NCBI GenBank assembly: GCA_020747015.1
Contig: JAGTJM010000011.1
Coordinates: 744,001 to 808,000 of the forward strand
DNA length: 64,000 nt
Origin: Pyrenochaeta sp. MPI-SDFR-AT-0127
Taxonomy: Eukaryota; Ascomycota; Dothideomycetes; Pleosporales; Cucurbitariaceae
Direction of reading: 5' to 3'
The notes beneath the pieces were generated by a model. That model was not told the origin of the DNA and searched no databases. It saw only the letters and a program-made list of their open reading frames with translations. The position numbers were made by a program, and so were the translations under genes. Within the stretch, counting starts at the first letter, position 1; each line of letters starts with the position of its first letter. This document shows, one piece after another, positions 33,282 through 44,386 of this stretch.

Positions 33282-34481
33282 TTGATGAGAATATCGAATA
33301 TTGCTCTGTATAGATTGTTTGTGGGCATGTGGGTCGTCAATTGAAAAGATCGAATAGCAGCCTAGCAACCCCCGATACAAAAGGATTATGGAATGATTTG
33401 GAGCAGATAGCACGGTCGAATAGTAGGGTAGGTTCAGAAATTAAAGTGGTCCATGATTTCCAACACAGCACGTGATTCATTCGCACTTGACACTTGTGTC
33501 TTGCTGTGCAGAACAACATCCGGCCCCCTATGTAGAAACCTTAGACGTGAACTGGTCCATTGGTTGATGCATCCTACATAGTAGCGCGTTTCTAGTCTGC
33601 ACAGCAACGCTGGTCATGCCAATCCGCAGTGGAGGAGGCTGTGGCATCACTTCCAGTGCTCCTTCTCCTGCACAGACAGTTGGCTTGGCGCGCAGAGCGG
33701 AGCAAGCAGACCTGAGTTGGTCACTCTCATATGTGTTTTCGATGGCGAACCTCGACAGGCCTTTTCTATCCCTTAAGCGCCGCGAAAAAAAAAAGTGTTT
33801 CAAAGGTCCCTATCGATCTTGGGGACATATCAAGCGCGAGCCCAAGACAGGCCTGCTGCCTGAAGGCACGTCGCTAACATTGAAGTAGATACCACAATGA
33901 CTGTGAAGTAAGTCAAAATCCGTATTGCCACAGGTATAAATAAAGCAATAATTGTGCCGTACGTCTGCCAACGCCACAAGATCTGGTGGAGATGGGTGCG
34001 GGGTATCGTGCTTGGTTGCGTGGGTTCATGATTGGACGTCATGTCAAAAAAAAATTGAAGCCGGACATCGGACCTCACCCGCTCTTCGAGGTGATTTCCA
34101 TTGCACATCTACCCTAGTACATGTGGTGTGGGCAGATAACCAACTATCTCTAAGGGACCAATAGCCATTGGCTTGTTACACGTGCAGCATTGCCCCTCCT
34201 TGACTCACCTGCAGCCATCTAAACCAAAACGCGCCTCAATCTGCTCGAGCAAAGCTGTGCACCACGAAACGACACACGTATTCACGGTAGTCCGCCTACA
34301 TCTGCAGGAGCTGCATTCCCCCCATCGGCGGAACGCTCCAACACCCAATAGTGTCAGCCAACGTGGGCACTTGACACCAACCTGTGAAGGAGCCTATTCA
34401 GAACTAGCGGAGCTTGTCGCACTGTCTAAGAAAAGTGCGTACGCATACAGGAGCCCCCATATTGCGTGCTAGGATAAAGGG
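33282..34481. other. 1.2-kb intergenic region upstream of HIS1
   Basis: Contains the HIS1 promoter with one perfect TGACTCA element (listed separately). The rest has only short unremarkable ORFs and small A/T runs. Confidence 0.5.
34201..34207 (+). promoter_or_regulatory. Gcn4/CpcA-type element TGACTCA upstream of HIS1
   Basis: A perfect palindromic-core TGACTCA lies 275 bp before the HIS1 start codon. This is the binding site of the general (cross-pathway) amino-acid control activator, known to regulate histidine genes in fungi. The match is seen; its use here is inferred. Confidence 0.6.
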
Positions 34482-35696
34482 ATGGATCTAGTCAACTCGT
34501 ACGTGCGCACTCTCCACTTGTCATACTCTTGCTGTTCAGAGCTATCTTACTATGGGGTACATGAACGGCTTCAATGGTGCCAGCGGGACAGAAGAAATCA
34601 TCTTCCGACAACGACAGGGTAGCAGAAGTCTTCCATTCATGACTGACCTCTTGGGAAACAGTTTGAATGATCGGTTACTCTTCGCGGTGCCCAAGAGTAT
34701 GCTATGCCTCCCAACCTACAGTTACTTACCATTCGCTAAATTCTGCTGTAGAGGGTCGCCTTCACCAAGCCTGCCTTGACCTCCTCCACGGCTCAGACAT
34801 TCAATTCCACCGCCACTCACGCCTCGATATTGCGCTTGTCAAGAATCTTCCACTCGCCCTGGTCTTCCTACCCGCCGCAGATATCCCCACCTTTGTAGGA
34901 GAAGGACGAGTCGACCTGGGCATAACGGGGCGCGATCAGGTTGCCGAACACGAGTGCGTAGTACCACCTACAGCGACAACAGGCGTAGCAGAGGTCCTTG
35001 ACCTCGACTTTGGAAAATGCAGTCTGCAAGTACAAGTACCTGCAAAGGGCGATTTGTCGAGGCCAGAGGACCTGATAGGTAAGAATGTCGTGACAAGCTT
35101 TACAAACCTCGCCGAACAATACTTCCGGAGATTAGAGGCGGAAGAGACAGGGGACGCAAAAGGAGACCCGAATGACAGCACGAAGCTGAAAACGAACATC
35201 AAATACGTTGGAGGTAGCGTTGAGGCGGCGTGTGCGCTAGGTGTCGCAGATGGCATCGTCGACCTCGTTGAGTCCGGAGAGACGATGCGGGCTGCTGGTC
35301 TGAAGGCAATTTCCACAGTCGTCTCATCAAGCGCGATCCTGATAAAGTCAACGCACCCATCAGACCCCAAGCTCGTTGATTTGATCACGGCTAGGATAAA
35401 GGGTGTAATCAGTAGGTTCTATAATGCGCGCTTCTGGAACTTCTGTCTAATTCTTGGTAGCTGCGCAAAAGTACGTCCTCTGCACTTACAACATCGAACG
35501 TGTCAACCTCGATGCTGCTCGCAAGATTACCCCAGGACGCCGTGCGCCAACAGTGAATGCTCTGGAAGAGGATGGGTGGGTGGCAGTGCAGGCCATGGTT
35601 TTGAGGAAAGATATTGCCATTGCGATGGATAAGTTGACCGAGATCGGAGCAAGTGATCTGATCGTAACGAAAATCGAAAATTCACGGACAGACTAG
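34482..35696 (+). CDS. his1: ATP phosphoribosyltransferase
   Basis: Exons 34482-34498, 34662-34696, 34752-35411 and 35461-35696 (introns 163, 55 and 49 nt) give 315 residues. The assembled start MDLVNSLNDRLLFAVPKKGR is the conserved N terminus of fungal HIS1. It is followed by RLDIALVKNLPLALVFLPAA, PTFVGEGRVDLGITG, GGSVEAACALGVADGIVDLV (the PRPP-binding segment) and a C-terminal regulatory domain with KYVLCTYNIERVNLDAA, the long-form HisG region that binds histidine for feedback inhibition. The enzyme couples ATP and PRPP in the first step of histidine synthesis. Two tiny 5' exons hide the true start from simple ORF calling. The first intron is longer than its neighbours. Confidence 0.93.
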
Positions 35697-37175
35697 AAAT
35701 AGAATGTGGAGAGGGGTCAGATAGGGTATGGAATACGAATTTTTACCAGACCCGGGCTAAGCTCTCGTATGTGCTAGGATCAAGAAGGATAGATATTATA
35801 CAACGGACAAAAACGATGAAATGAGGAGGGCCTCAGATTATGTATAGACCAGTCAAATAACTTGTTGTGCACATCTTTCTAAGACTCGAATTATGTCAAG
35901 CATCAAGCGCTTCCACCAGTCCCTCAGACCCTTCCTCTCGCATCAAGTATACACATCCGCGCAGACACTCCCAAGCCCAACAGCTTTGGTCGTCACCTGA
36001 ACGAGTGCTTCTCGTGTCAGAGGTCGAAAACCAGCCCTATCTTGAAATATTTAGGTATTTCACGCGAGATCCATAAGGCTGGAAAAAAATATTGGTGGTA
36101 CATACATGCACGGCCGTAATCGTGGGACAGGGCACAAATGCGTGGGTTTTACTATATCATTCATTCTCCCGTGTCTCTCTGCCGCTTCTAGTGTCATTTT
36201 ATCCAAACTGTACATGTTGCTTCGCTCAATTAGCAGTGTAAAGGGCCATTTTTCCACTTTAGCTTCACGAAGCGTGCGCCACCTTTATCACTTTTATAAG
36301 CGACAGCACTCTCGGAAGGCTGGTAGCCCAAGCTCCTCAATTCACAACCTTCTCTTGCAACATTAAACCAGGATGCGCACACCCCAAAGAATGAAGATGG
36401 TAGCTAAGACACCATCTGTGGGCTATTTTTTGGAAGTTAGATTCTATGACCCAACTCAATGCAGAGTTTAGATTGCAGAACAATGCCTTGTATAAAATTG
36501 ATTAGGCCGCACATTAAGACACGAAGCAGGCTATCACGAGCTTCGCCTTCCAACATTTTGAAAGATCTATGTAGCAGCATGGATGACGTTTTATGGTGCA
36601 TTGTGACTTGTAGTAACTGGGAGTTTTCTCCATCATTCTCATGGCAGGTGATGAGCTCAAAAGTCAAGATAAATGGCATTATGATTTTTGTTCAATGACA
36701 CTGAGATGGGAAACTAGCTAATCTGTGCCATTCTTTGAAGCTGGGAGGAGACTCAAATTGTTGAAAATCAAGAAGTGCAACAAAGTATGGCTGCCTTCCT
36801 GAGCTCATACACCAGAGCATCATGTTGGTGGCGAACACACCTCTGGGATAAGGTTTGGCAACGAGAGTCTAAGTCAGTAGCAACGTAATTTATATGTAAA
36901 TAGAAGTAGTCAGATTATAAAGCCTCTAGAATTGCATTGTATTTTCATTATTATTATAAACTACATTTCAGCCCCTAAACGAACGTTTTACCTGGTACCA
37001 ACGATATTCGCCAAAGACAATCCACAAGTGAAAGAGAGACACAACTGATCAGCCGAGTTTCCATATTGTCCCACGATGCTACAAGAACCTGGTACCGCCC
37101 GAACGGGCTCACCATAGTTAAGGTTTATTATTGAGCGCTGTTGTCCACGACTTCATGTGAAAGAACTGATAGCAT
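35697..37175. other. 1.5-kb convergent intergenic region
   Basis: 3' ends of HIS1 and HSP20 face each other. AT-rich in 36400-37000, with only short ORFs. No gene, RNA or repeat recognised. Confidence 0.5.
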
Positions 37176-37880
37176 CTACTCGATGTTGATCTTCCTTGTT
37201 TGGGGAGCAGCGGCTTTCGGAACCACAATATTCAATATACCATTCTTCAAGCTCGCCTTCACGGCATCCTGATCGACACGTGCCGGAAATGCAAAGCTGC
37301 GATGGAATTCGCCAACTGAACGCTCGCTCACCCAGTACTTTGCTTTGGGCGCTTCGTCTTGGCTTGCGATCTCTCGTTGTTCAGACTGCTTGGCGACCTG
37401 GGAAGACTTGTTTGTGTTGGTGCTGGTCTCCATGGCTTCGTCTTCGACGGTAGGCTGGTGCTCAATTTTCTTTTGCTCCGACTCTTCACCATTTCCAATG
37501 GTCGCTGGGCGCTGACCTTCCTCGCGAACATGTTCGTGGCGGCCAGAGATCGTCAACGTATTGTTGTCGGTCCATTCGATGTTAATATCTTTCTGTTCAA
37601 CACCGGGGAGCTCGCCATGCAGTTCGTAGCCCTCGTTGGTCTCCTTAACATCAAATTTTGGGGTGAAAGATCGGATGCTGTTGAATTGGTGGTCGATGCC
37701 ACGAAAGGCTTGACGATCGTATTCATCGAACAGCCTGAAAATGGGAGCAAACTCCTGGGTGAAACGTGGGAAGAGGGACATTGCTGCTGGTGTACTTGCA
37801 AAATTCCGGGCGGGTATAGTCTTTCCGATACGCTTGGACTGTCGAGGAATTCTTTGAATCGTTTTTCGCAGTGATTGCAT
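37176..37880 (-). CDS. Small heat shock protein, HSP20/alpha-crystallin family (fungal HSP30 type)
   Basis: A single-exon gene of 234 residues. The alpha-crystallin domain starts near residue 73 (TPKFDVKETNEGYELHGELP, then INIEWTDNNTLTISGRHEH) and resumes with WVSERSVGEFHRSFAFPARV and VKASLKNGILNIVVPKA. Between the two halves is a hydrophilic insertion of about 60 residues rich in E, Q, S and K, as in ascomycete HSP30 proteins. The first 33 residues (RKTIQRIPRQSKRIGKTIPA) are basic and lack acidic residues, so the long form may go to mitochondria. Starting at the internal MSLFPRF would give the usual cytosolic form. The promoter holds a TATA box and heat-shock elements. ATP-independent holdase chaperone. 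Confidence 0.93.
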   Translation of the reverse strand: MQSLRKTIQRIPRQSKRIGKTIPARNFASTPAAMSLFPRFTQEFAPIFRLFDEYDRQAFRGIDHQFNSIRSFTPKFDVKETNEGYELHGELPGVEQKDINIEWTDNNTLTISGRHEHVREEGQRPATIGNGEESEQKKIEHQPTVEDEAMETSTNTNKSSQVAKQSEQREIASQDEAPKAKYWVSERSVGEFHRSFAFPARVDQDAVKASLKNGILNIVVPKAAAPQTRKINIE

Positions 37881-37936
37881 AGAAGACTTCTGGTGATTTT
37901 GGTTGATAGACAGCTCAAGGAGTCAAATCAAGGTCA

Positions 37937-37943
37937 TTATATA
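37937..37943 (-). promoter_or_regulatory. TATA box of the HSP20 gene
   Basis: TATATAA on the minus strand, 57 bp upstream of the HSP20 start codon, a typical place for a strongly inducible fungal promoter. Confidence 0.6.
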
Positions 37944-37957
37944 GTGCGACAGATGTT

Positions 37958-37970
37958 TTCTGGAAGAATC
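37958..37970 (-). promoter_or_regulatory. Heat shock element
   Basis: On the plus strand TTC-TG-GAA-GA-ATC forms two perfect and one 2-of-3 pentamer units of the nTTCnnGAAn array bound by Hsf1. It sits 14 bp upstream of the TATA box. Confidence 0.55.
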
Positions 37971-38058
37971 ATGCATCTTCTGAATTATGCTTTCGACATC
38001 TATGATCATGGCGTGAGGAATGTTAGAGGTCTTTCAAAGTCGGCTCGAGGAGCTGCTA

Positions 38059-38071
38059 GAAACTTCGAAGA
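38059..38071 (-). promoter_or_regulatory. Second candidate heat shock element
   Basis: GAA-AC-TTC-GA-AGA gives two perfect units and one degenerate unit of the heat shock factor array, about 180 bp upstream of the HSP20 ATG. Confidence 0.45.
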
Positions 38072-40255
38072 CGACGCCAACTTGTGTTCTGGCTCAGACG
38101 AAGCAAAACTCAGGATAAAGAAAGTTCCAGCAGCAAATCCACTTCTAACGCATGGGGTGATCATTCCTCCAAGGTTCGCCAACAGTAATACCCATGATCG
38201 GTCGACGGGTAGTCGACAATGACGATGGTCACGTGATCTTCTTCTTCAGGGTGTGGGGGTATCCACTGACATAAAGCTGTCCTTGGACTTGTTCCCGTTA
38301 ATTCAAGTAGAGTAGAAACTTCCATAGCTCGACATTTCATGCTTCAGACGGAAAGCCGGAAAGCGATGCTATCGTCTGTCGGACATACGAACATAGCACT
38401 TTCCCTGTGCCCTGTTCTGCTTCGGCATTCTCAAGTTGGTGCACTCCAGTCGCTATCCACGAATATCTCGGATACCTGGATCTGAGTATGACTCGAGTTG
38501 GTTCCGGCCCCTCCTGAGAAGAAATTCAATGGTTCCAAAGTCTTTCTGCTCAATATGCTGATGTTTTTGGAAACCAGCCCTGGCCACACGTTAGCCACTA
38601 CATCCACACAGAAGCTCAAACCATGATTGTGTACTTTGCAAAATCACGAAAATGCGACTGTGTGTCCTATGATAATTAGCAACGTGAATCCCTTGTGGTG
38701 TAGTTCCATACCACCGGCTTTCGCCTCGCAGCTCTTAAGCATTGCCGATATAGTGAGAGAACGTCCCTTTGAAGCCCGGATAATTTGGTCATATTGATTC
38801 GATAAGATTGACAATAAATCCACAACGACAATGAGTGATAGCAAGAGAATCAAGTCAAGCTCTGCACTGCCTCGATTTCTAGCCATGAGCGGAACGCTCT
38901 GGCCATCATTACTAGGGCCGTGCACCGGGAACCGAGGAAACAATTAGCGAGTACCAATGTCAGCTTTTATGTGACATCCGATGGCATAATCATCACACAC
39001 ATGCGCCAGGTTGAATTACATTGTCTTCGATAACAATATGTCAATCCTGGAGGAGTTGTGGATGTTTCGATGGAGCAGTAGCTACCCGCACATCCCACTG
39101 ATGTACACAATGTCAACACCCACACACAACCACAAACAGTGCCGCATCTATCGCTGCCTATCCTTCCAGCAGTTCCTTTCTACAATAATTCTTCTTGATA
39201 ACAGTAGTTCGCGGAGCAAATCGAATGTAGTATAAATCCATCGGGCTGTAAATTTGGAGCGAGAATTCAGGAGTGAGTCATGAAATGGGGCGATAACAAG
39301 CGCAAGAGAGATTAGCATTGCTTTCATAGATATATCCCTATAGATGAAAGCAAATTGAAGTGGTGAAAAGAGGATTTTTGAGAAAAGGCAACTGGATGGC
39401 AATCTGTGGAAATGACGCATCACGTCCGAAAGTTTGAAGCAGCGTGATCTTACCAGTAAGGAATACGGGGTGATCATTTAGTTCGCTGCCTAGGACAGCG
39501 CGAGAGTATTCGCTGAAAGGATATAGAGAACGGTGCTAGACATACAGATGGATATATCTGTAGATTTCACATTGTGGATGTATGGTGTCTCTGCATAAGT
39601 GCAAAGTGGGTAGGGTTCGGCTTACGACCTTTGTTGTGCAGCCTTGCGCATCCGTTAACGTGGTTGAAAACTTTCCGTTATTTTTTGAAGACCTCCAGCC
39701 TGCACTTTTCGATACTATTAGGACTCATCTTGTTGTATTCATGACTTGCGCGTTTGCTTGGAATGTCCGGCCGGGAAGCTGCCGAACTTTACATAACCGC
39801 AACGCACTCGGCATTGTTCTTGTGATTAGATATTTGATTGGGCAGATAGCGGAGAGGATGTTGCAGCAAGGCTGATGAACATGTTGGTTGCCGTGCATCA
39901 GAGTGGGATGGTGTGCACGAGGCTATCGATGAAGATGTAGCTGTGATTGTTCTCAATATTGGTACCAGGGTCGGCATTTCCTGTGCTGTGCGTAGACCTC
40001 CAACATCTAGACGTGGAAAAATCCATCCTGCGGTTTGTTAAGCCTGTCCCATTGCGTCTCTTGCAGTCAAACTCATCTTCAAGGGAAATGGTGCACGGCA
40101 TGGCCACGTTCAGGTAGGATTCAAGGATAAAACTCAATTCGTTACAATGTTGCATTTGGCTCTCTTGAGTTGAAATGGAGTAATCTAAGTAGAACCCGGA
40201 AAACGCCGAAACCTTTGCAATGCCACGCATCAAAGGTGGAAGAAAAGAGGAAGTT
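38072..40255. other. 2.2-kb intergenic region without recognised gene
   Basis: Lies between the HSP20 promoter and the 3' end of the DAHP synthase gene. Short ORFs occur on both strands without coding signatures or recognisable motifs. No RNA gene found by eye. Confidence 0.5.
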
Positions 40256-41436
40256 TCAGTGATGTCCATTTACACCGAGTAGCTCTCTTCGCTTTGCGAC
40301 GGCTTTCGCTAGTTCATCCAACACTTCGACAGTTGAGCTGAAATCTATACAAGCGTCCGTTATGGAAACCCCATACTGAAGGTCTTTCTTATCTGCGGGC
40401 ACCTTCTGAGCACCTTCGTTGATGTTGCTTTCGATCATGACACCCATGATGGCATCCTCGCCAGCCGCAATCTGCTCAGCTAGAGCATGTACGACCTTGG
40501 GTTGGTTCTTGTGGTTCTTCTCGGAATTACCGTGGCTGCAGTCGACCATTAATCGAGCATTCAGGCCCTTGGCTTGAAGCTTGTCGCGCGACTCCTTGAT
40601 GCTCTTGGCATCGTAGTTGGTCCCCTTTTTGCCGCCACGGAGGATGACGAAGCAGTCGTCGTTACCAACGGTGCCAACGATAGCTACAACACCAGGCTTT
40701 GTGACGGAGAGGAAGTGGTGCGGGTGTTTGACGGATCCGATCGCGTCCACGGCAACATCCAGAGTGCCGTCTGTGCCATTCTTGAAGCCAACGGGGAAGG
40801 ACAGGCCGGAAGCAAGCTCACGATGAAGCTGGGACTCTGTGGTCCTGGCGCCAATGGCACCGACGCTCAGCATATCGGCGAGGAACTGGGGAGAAATGGT
40901 GTCAAGCATCTCGCTTGCGAGCGGCATGCCCTTTTCGGTCAGATCAGCGAAGAGCTGGCGCGAAATGCGCAGGCCCTTGTTGATTTTGAAGCTGTTGTCG
41001 ATGTCGGGGTCGTTGATCAGGCCCTTCCAGCCTACGGTTGTGCGTGGCTTCTCCAGGTAGGAGCGCATGACGATGAGGAGGTCGTCTTGGTACTTTTCCT
41101 TGAGCTTCATCAGGCGGTCGCAGTACTCGAGGGCGGCGGCGGGATCGTGGATCGAGCAGGGGCCGACGACGACGAGCAAGCGGCGCTGGGCATCTTTGCC
41201 GTGGACGACTGCGACAGACTCGTCACGGCCCTTGATGACGGTCTCGCGTGACTTGGCCGACTGAGGAATCTCGCTCTGAAGAAGGTCGGGCGGCGTGAGG
41301 GGATTGTAGCCACGGATGCGATAGTCTTCCGAGTTGTGCGGATCGCCAACGGCTGGGTTCTCAATGTGGAACTGCGTCGAGGGGTGTCAGCGCATGGCCG
41401 TGGGGCGGGGCCAGACGGGGTTTTACTCACAGACAT
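40256..41436 (-). CDS. aro3/aro4: 3-deoxy-D-arabino-heptulosonate 7-phosphate (DAHP) synthase, class I
   Basis: Two exons, 41436-41431 (ATG TCT only) and 41371-40256, with a 59-nt intron, give 373 residues. The start reads MSFHIENPAVGDPHNSEDYR. Catalytic and metal-site motifs are LLVVVGPCSIHD near residue 67-78, VMRSYLEKPRTTVGWKGLI, INKGLRISRQLF, GARTTESQLHRELASGLSFP, GFKNGTDG, the LMVDCSHGNSEKNHKNQ segment and GVMIESNINEGAQ. The enzyme condenses PEP and erythrose 4-phosphate in the first step of the shikimate pathway. Fungi have tyrosine- and phenylalanine-inhibited isozymes; I cannot tell which this is. It is divergent to a 3-dehydroshikimate-dehydratase-like gene. The 6-nt first exon explains why simple ORF calls start late. 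A long plus-strand ORF (40574-41251) is its shadow. Confidence 0.95.
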
Positions 41437-42164
41437 GTCGGCGATGGTTGCGTCGGTCTTGCGGGAGTCGGTTCGTTGACTGCGGACTGAAGTGCCTTTG
41501 GCTTTTGCCTTTTGCCTTTGTCGAGGGCCGTGGGGCGCTTTATGAGTCGAGCTTTTTGGCCTGACAGCCCGGAGTCGGAACACTGCTGATTGGCCAATGT
41601 GCGGAGGTATTTTCTGCCCGGCCTGAGCCTGGTCGTGGCGGCGTCGTGAGCGTCGTGAGCGTCGTGCCTGGGCTCGCCAGACCGCCCGTCAGCCCACCTG
41701 GCCGGCCTTGTTCCATGGCTGAATGATGACTGACGCCTCTCCATTCGTCGGATCCGGCGCCGGTGCTACCAGTGCCTTCGCGACGGGCAAGGATTCGCAA
41801 AGTGCGCACTGGGCGGGGCTTATGTCTTTGATTGACTCTCGGGCATCGACTGCAAATGCCCCTCTCCCTCCCCGAGCAAGCAAGCAAGCAAGCAAGCAAG
41901 CAACACACGCGCGCATGTGTGCACTTCTTCAAGCTGCTAGGCTGAAGGGCAGCATGCCATGGGATGCCGTCATGGCAACTGGAGACACTCCACCAGCCCC
42001 TACGTGACTACGTCACTCCTATGGCATCGCCAAAACGTCTATTTGAGCAGCGCCATCGTAGAGCGCCCGTGAATCCATTCGCCCCTTTTGACATATGCCC
42101 CTGCCCTGTCCGACGATTCTACCTGTGCAATGGCCCGCGGGGCTTACTCGACGGCTTCACCACA
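41437..42164. promoter_or_regulatory. Divergent promoter region of DAHP synthase and the DHS-dehydratase-like gene
   Basis: 728 bp between the two starts. Contains TGAGTCG near 41546 and TGACTCT near 41833, each one mismatch from the Gcn4/CpcA site TGASTCA, and a GCAA tetranucleotide tract. Regulation by cross-pathway control is plausible but these sites are imperfect. Confidence 0.4.
41876..41903 (+). repeat. Microsatellite (GCAA)7
   Basis: Seven perfect GCAA units in the divergent promoter region. Confidence 0.95.
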
Positions 42165-43365
42165 ATGGACCGTCTTGACTACACCTCCCTCTCTACCATC
42201 CCAATAAGCTATGCGACCTGTTCTCTCGGGAACACATCCAATCCTCCACCGCTACTTGAGCGTCTACACGCCATATCCGCTGCAGGATTATCCGCTGTTG
42301 AGCTCTCCTTTCCCGACATACTTTCATACGCCCAGACTCTGCGTGGCCATGATGTCGAGCCGTCGGATTATCAGGCGCTCTGCGAGGTTGCAGCCGAAAT
42401 TAGACATGAATGCAGTAAAAGAAATCTTTCCATGGTAGATACAGCCTTTTGCCAGCTACGAAGGCTGGCCAGAGGGCTCCCACGCTCGCGATGAAGCCCT
42501 CGATCGCGCACGTGGGTGGATCCGCATCATGCACTCCAGCGGTACGGATATGCTGCAGGTCGGATCCACCGACTCACCGCTCGAGAAACTGGACAAGAAT
42601 AAAATTGTGTCAGACTTGCAAGATTTGTGTGACATGCTCAAGGAGCACGGCTTTCGATTGGCCTATGAGAATTGGTGTTGGTGAGCAAACGCATATACAA
42701 ACTGCATGTAAGCCATGGCGCTGACTTGCTACCTACCATGTCCAGGTCGACACACGCACCAAACTGGAAAGATGTCTGGGCTATCGTGAAACACGTTGAC
42801 CGACCGAATATCGGTCTCTGTCTCGACACCTTCCAGACGGCTGGCGGCGAGTGGACGGATCCTCGTACACACTCTGGGCTGTTGGAGCATATTTCAAGAC
42901 ACGAGTTAGAAGAACAATTCAAAAGGAGCCTTGAAGACCTCAGTCACATGGTACCGAAGGATAAGATTTACCTTCTCCAAATCAGCGATGGGTACAGAGT
43001 GCCTCAGCCTTTCGGTATAGAGCGCGACGATGCAGGCCTTTTACCACGCGGTCGGTGGAGCCACAGCTTCCGCCCGTTACCTTACAACGGCGGTTACCTT
43101 CCTGTCGTTGATGTAGTAGCTGCCGTCTTGAAAACCGGCTTCAGGAACTGTACGTGCAACACTTGTACCAATTGCGCATGAGATACATACTTACACCATA
43201 TCCATGATATTAGGGTTCAGCTATGAAGTTTTTGACGGCGGTCCCAATGGTATTGATAAAGAAGTGGACATATTTGCGTACGCATTGACTGCAAAGAACG
43301 TGCAAGATAGGCTGCTCGCGGAATGCGCCAGACAGAACGCCACAGAGACCGTGGGTACACGTTGA
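42165..43365 (+). CDS. 3-dehydroshikimate dehydratase-like TIM-barrel protein, apparent 1-nt frameshift
   Basis: Coding blocks: 42165-42441, then a different frame from 42442-42680, 42746-43149 and 43214-43365 (introns 65 and 64 nt). The protein resembles the xylose-isomerase-like TIM barrel of fungal 3-dehydroshikimate dehydratases: ISYATCSLG near the N terminus, SAVELSFPDI, QPFASYEGW, LAYENWCWSTHAPNWKDVW, VDRPNIGLCLDTFQTAGGEW, YLLQISDGYRV and WFSYEVFDGG. That family converts 3-dehydroshikimate to protocatechuate; a sugar-phosphate isomerase role is an alternative. Between NLSMVD and QPFASYEG one extra nucleotide around 42441 breaks the frame, and no intron of plausible size repairs it without deleting the conserved strand. 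So this is a recent pseudogene, a sequencing error or an unusual splice. Upstream in-frame ATG at 42021 is possible. Its position next to DAHP synthase suggests a shikimate/quinate link. Confidence 0.7.
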
Positions 43366-44386
43366 CATATGTGTCAATAGCATACTGTCAAGAGAGATTT
43401 CGCCTACAATGAGCAGTCACTTCGTCCCATCGAAGCCGTGCTGTGAGTACATTCTTACCTCACAGACTCTCCGTCAGAGACAATGGCGTCGAGCTGACCA
43501 ACACAATAGCGTATTCCTATTTACACTCACGGAAGGCCAAATAATGGCCAAAGATATAGTCGAAACCAGCGATGCTTCTGAACATTCATTCCCCCATTTC
43601 TCATCAAGTCACAACGAGTATTGATCATCTTAGGCATTTAATCGCTACCTACCTGTAATATGTCCACAACTAGCCTACGCGGCATTAAACTTATTCAGAT
43701 CAAACTATTTCAATCTGGATATCATTTCCCTGGGTCAACTTCATCATGCCTAGATCCTGTGTCGTAGGTTAAGCATCACAATCTTTATAATTACGCTGTA
43801 GCTAGTGATTAAGATGGAGCTAAGTGTATACGCTGTTGTATCAAGCAAGCGTCTATTCAAGAGAATGATGAAGCGTGACTGATACCCAAAAGATATCAGG
43901 ACTTAGATATACCTTTGGCTATTTGAAATTGAAATAGTATTTGAAATCTTCAAACTTTGACTACTTTACGTCAGGCTGTCATTATTCAGTTATCTTTATC
44001 AAAGTTATCATGTACAAGTAGGCGGAACACTTTTGTAGTCTTGTTAGAGATTCTTGTCCTAAGGAAAGCATCAGAAATAATACCAAAAGGAGCTCCTGGC
44101 CTCCTACTGGCTACGGTTATTAGCAAGAGTAATTTAGTATTTTTGACAAGGAACGAGGTAATAAGGAAAGAGGAGAAGAGGAAGAGGAAGAGCAGAGAAA
44201 CCACACAAACCTTTACGTCGATTATGTGAACACTGTTCGTCGAATCGGCGCGACTCTCCATAATCGCAGGGTAATCTTAGAATGTGCTGTACATTAAAAC
44301 CGTACGTCAATAAAACGCTTATAGTTCTCATCACTAGGAGACATGATGCTGGCGATGTTGTCTACAACCTGGATTTATGGATATCA
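43366..44386. other. 1.0-kb convergent AT-rich intergenic region
   Basis: Rich in A and T between 43630 and 44250, with a purine-rich AAG/GAG stretch near 44160-44190. Only short ORFs. It could include decayed repeat sequence, but no terminal repeats or transposase motifs are visible. Confidence 0.4.

Noticed and set aside
40574..41251. 225-codon plus-strand ORF
   Set aside because: Antisense to the highly conserved DAHP synthase.
43409..43624. 71-codon plus-strand ORF after the dehydratase-like gene
   Set aside because: No motif and no link by splicing to the upstream gene, whose own stop at 43363 follows a sensible C terminus.
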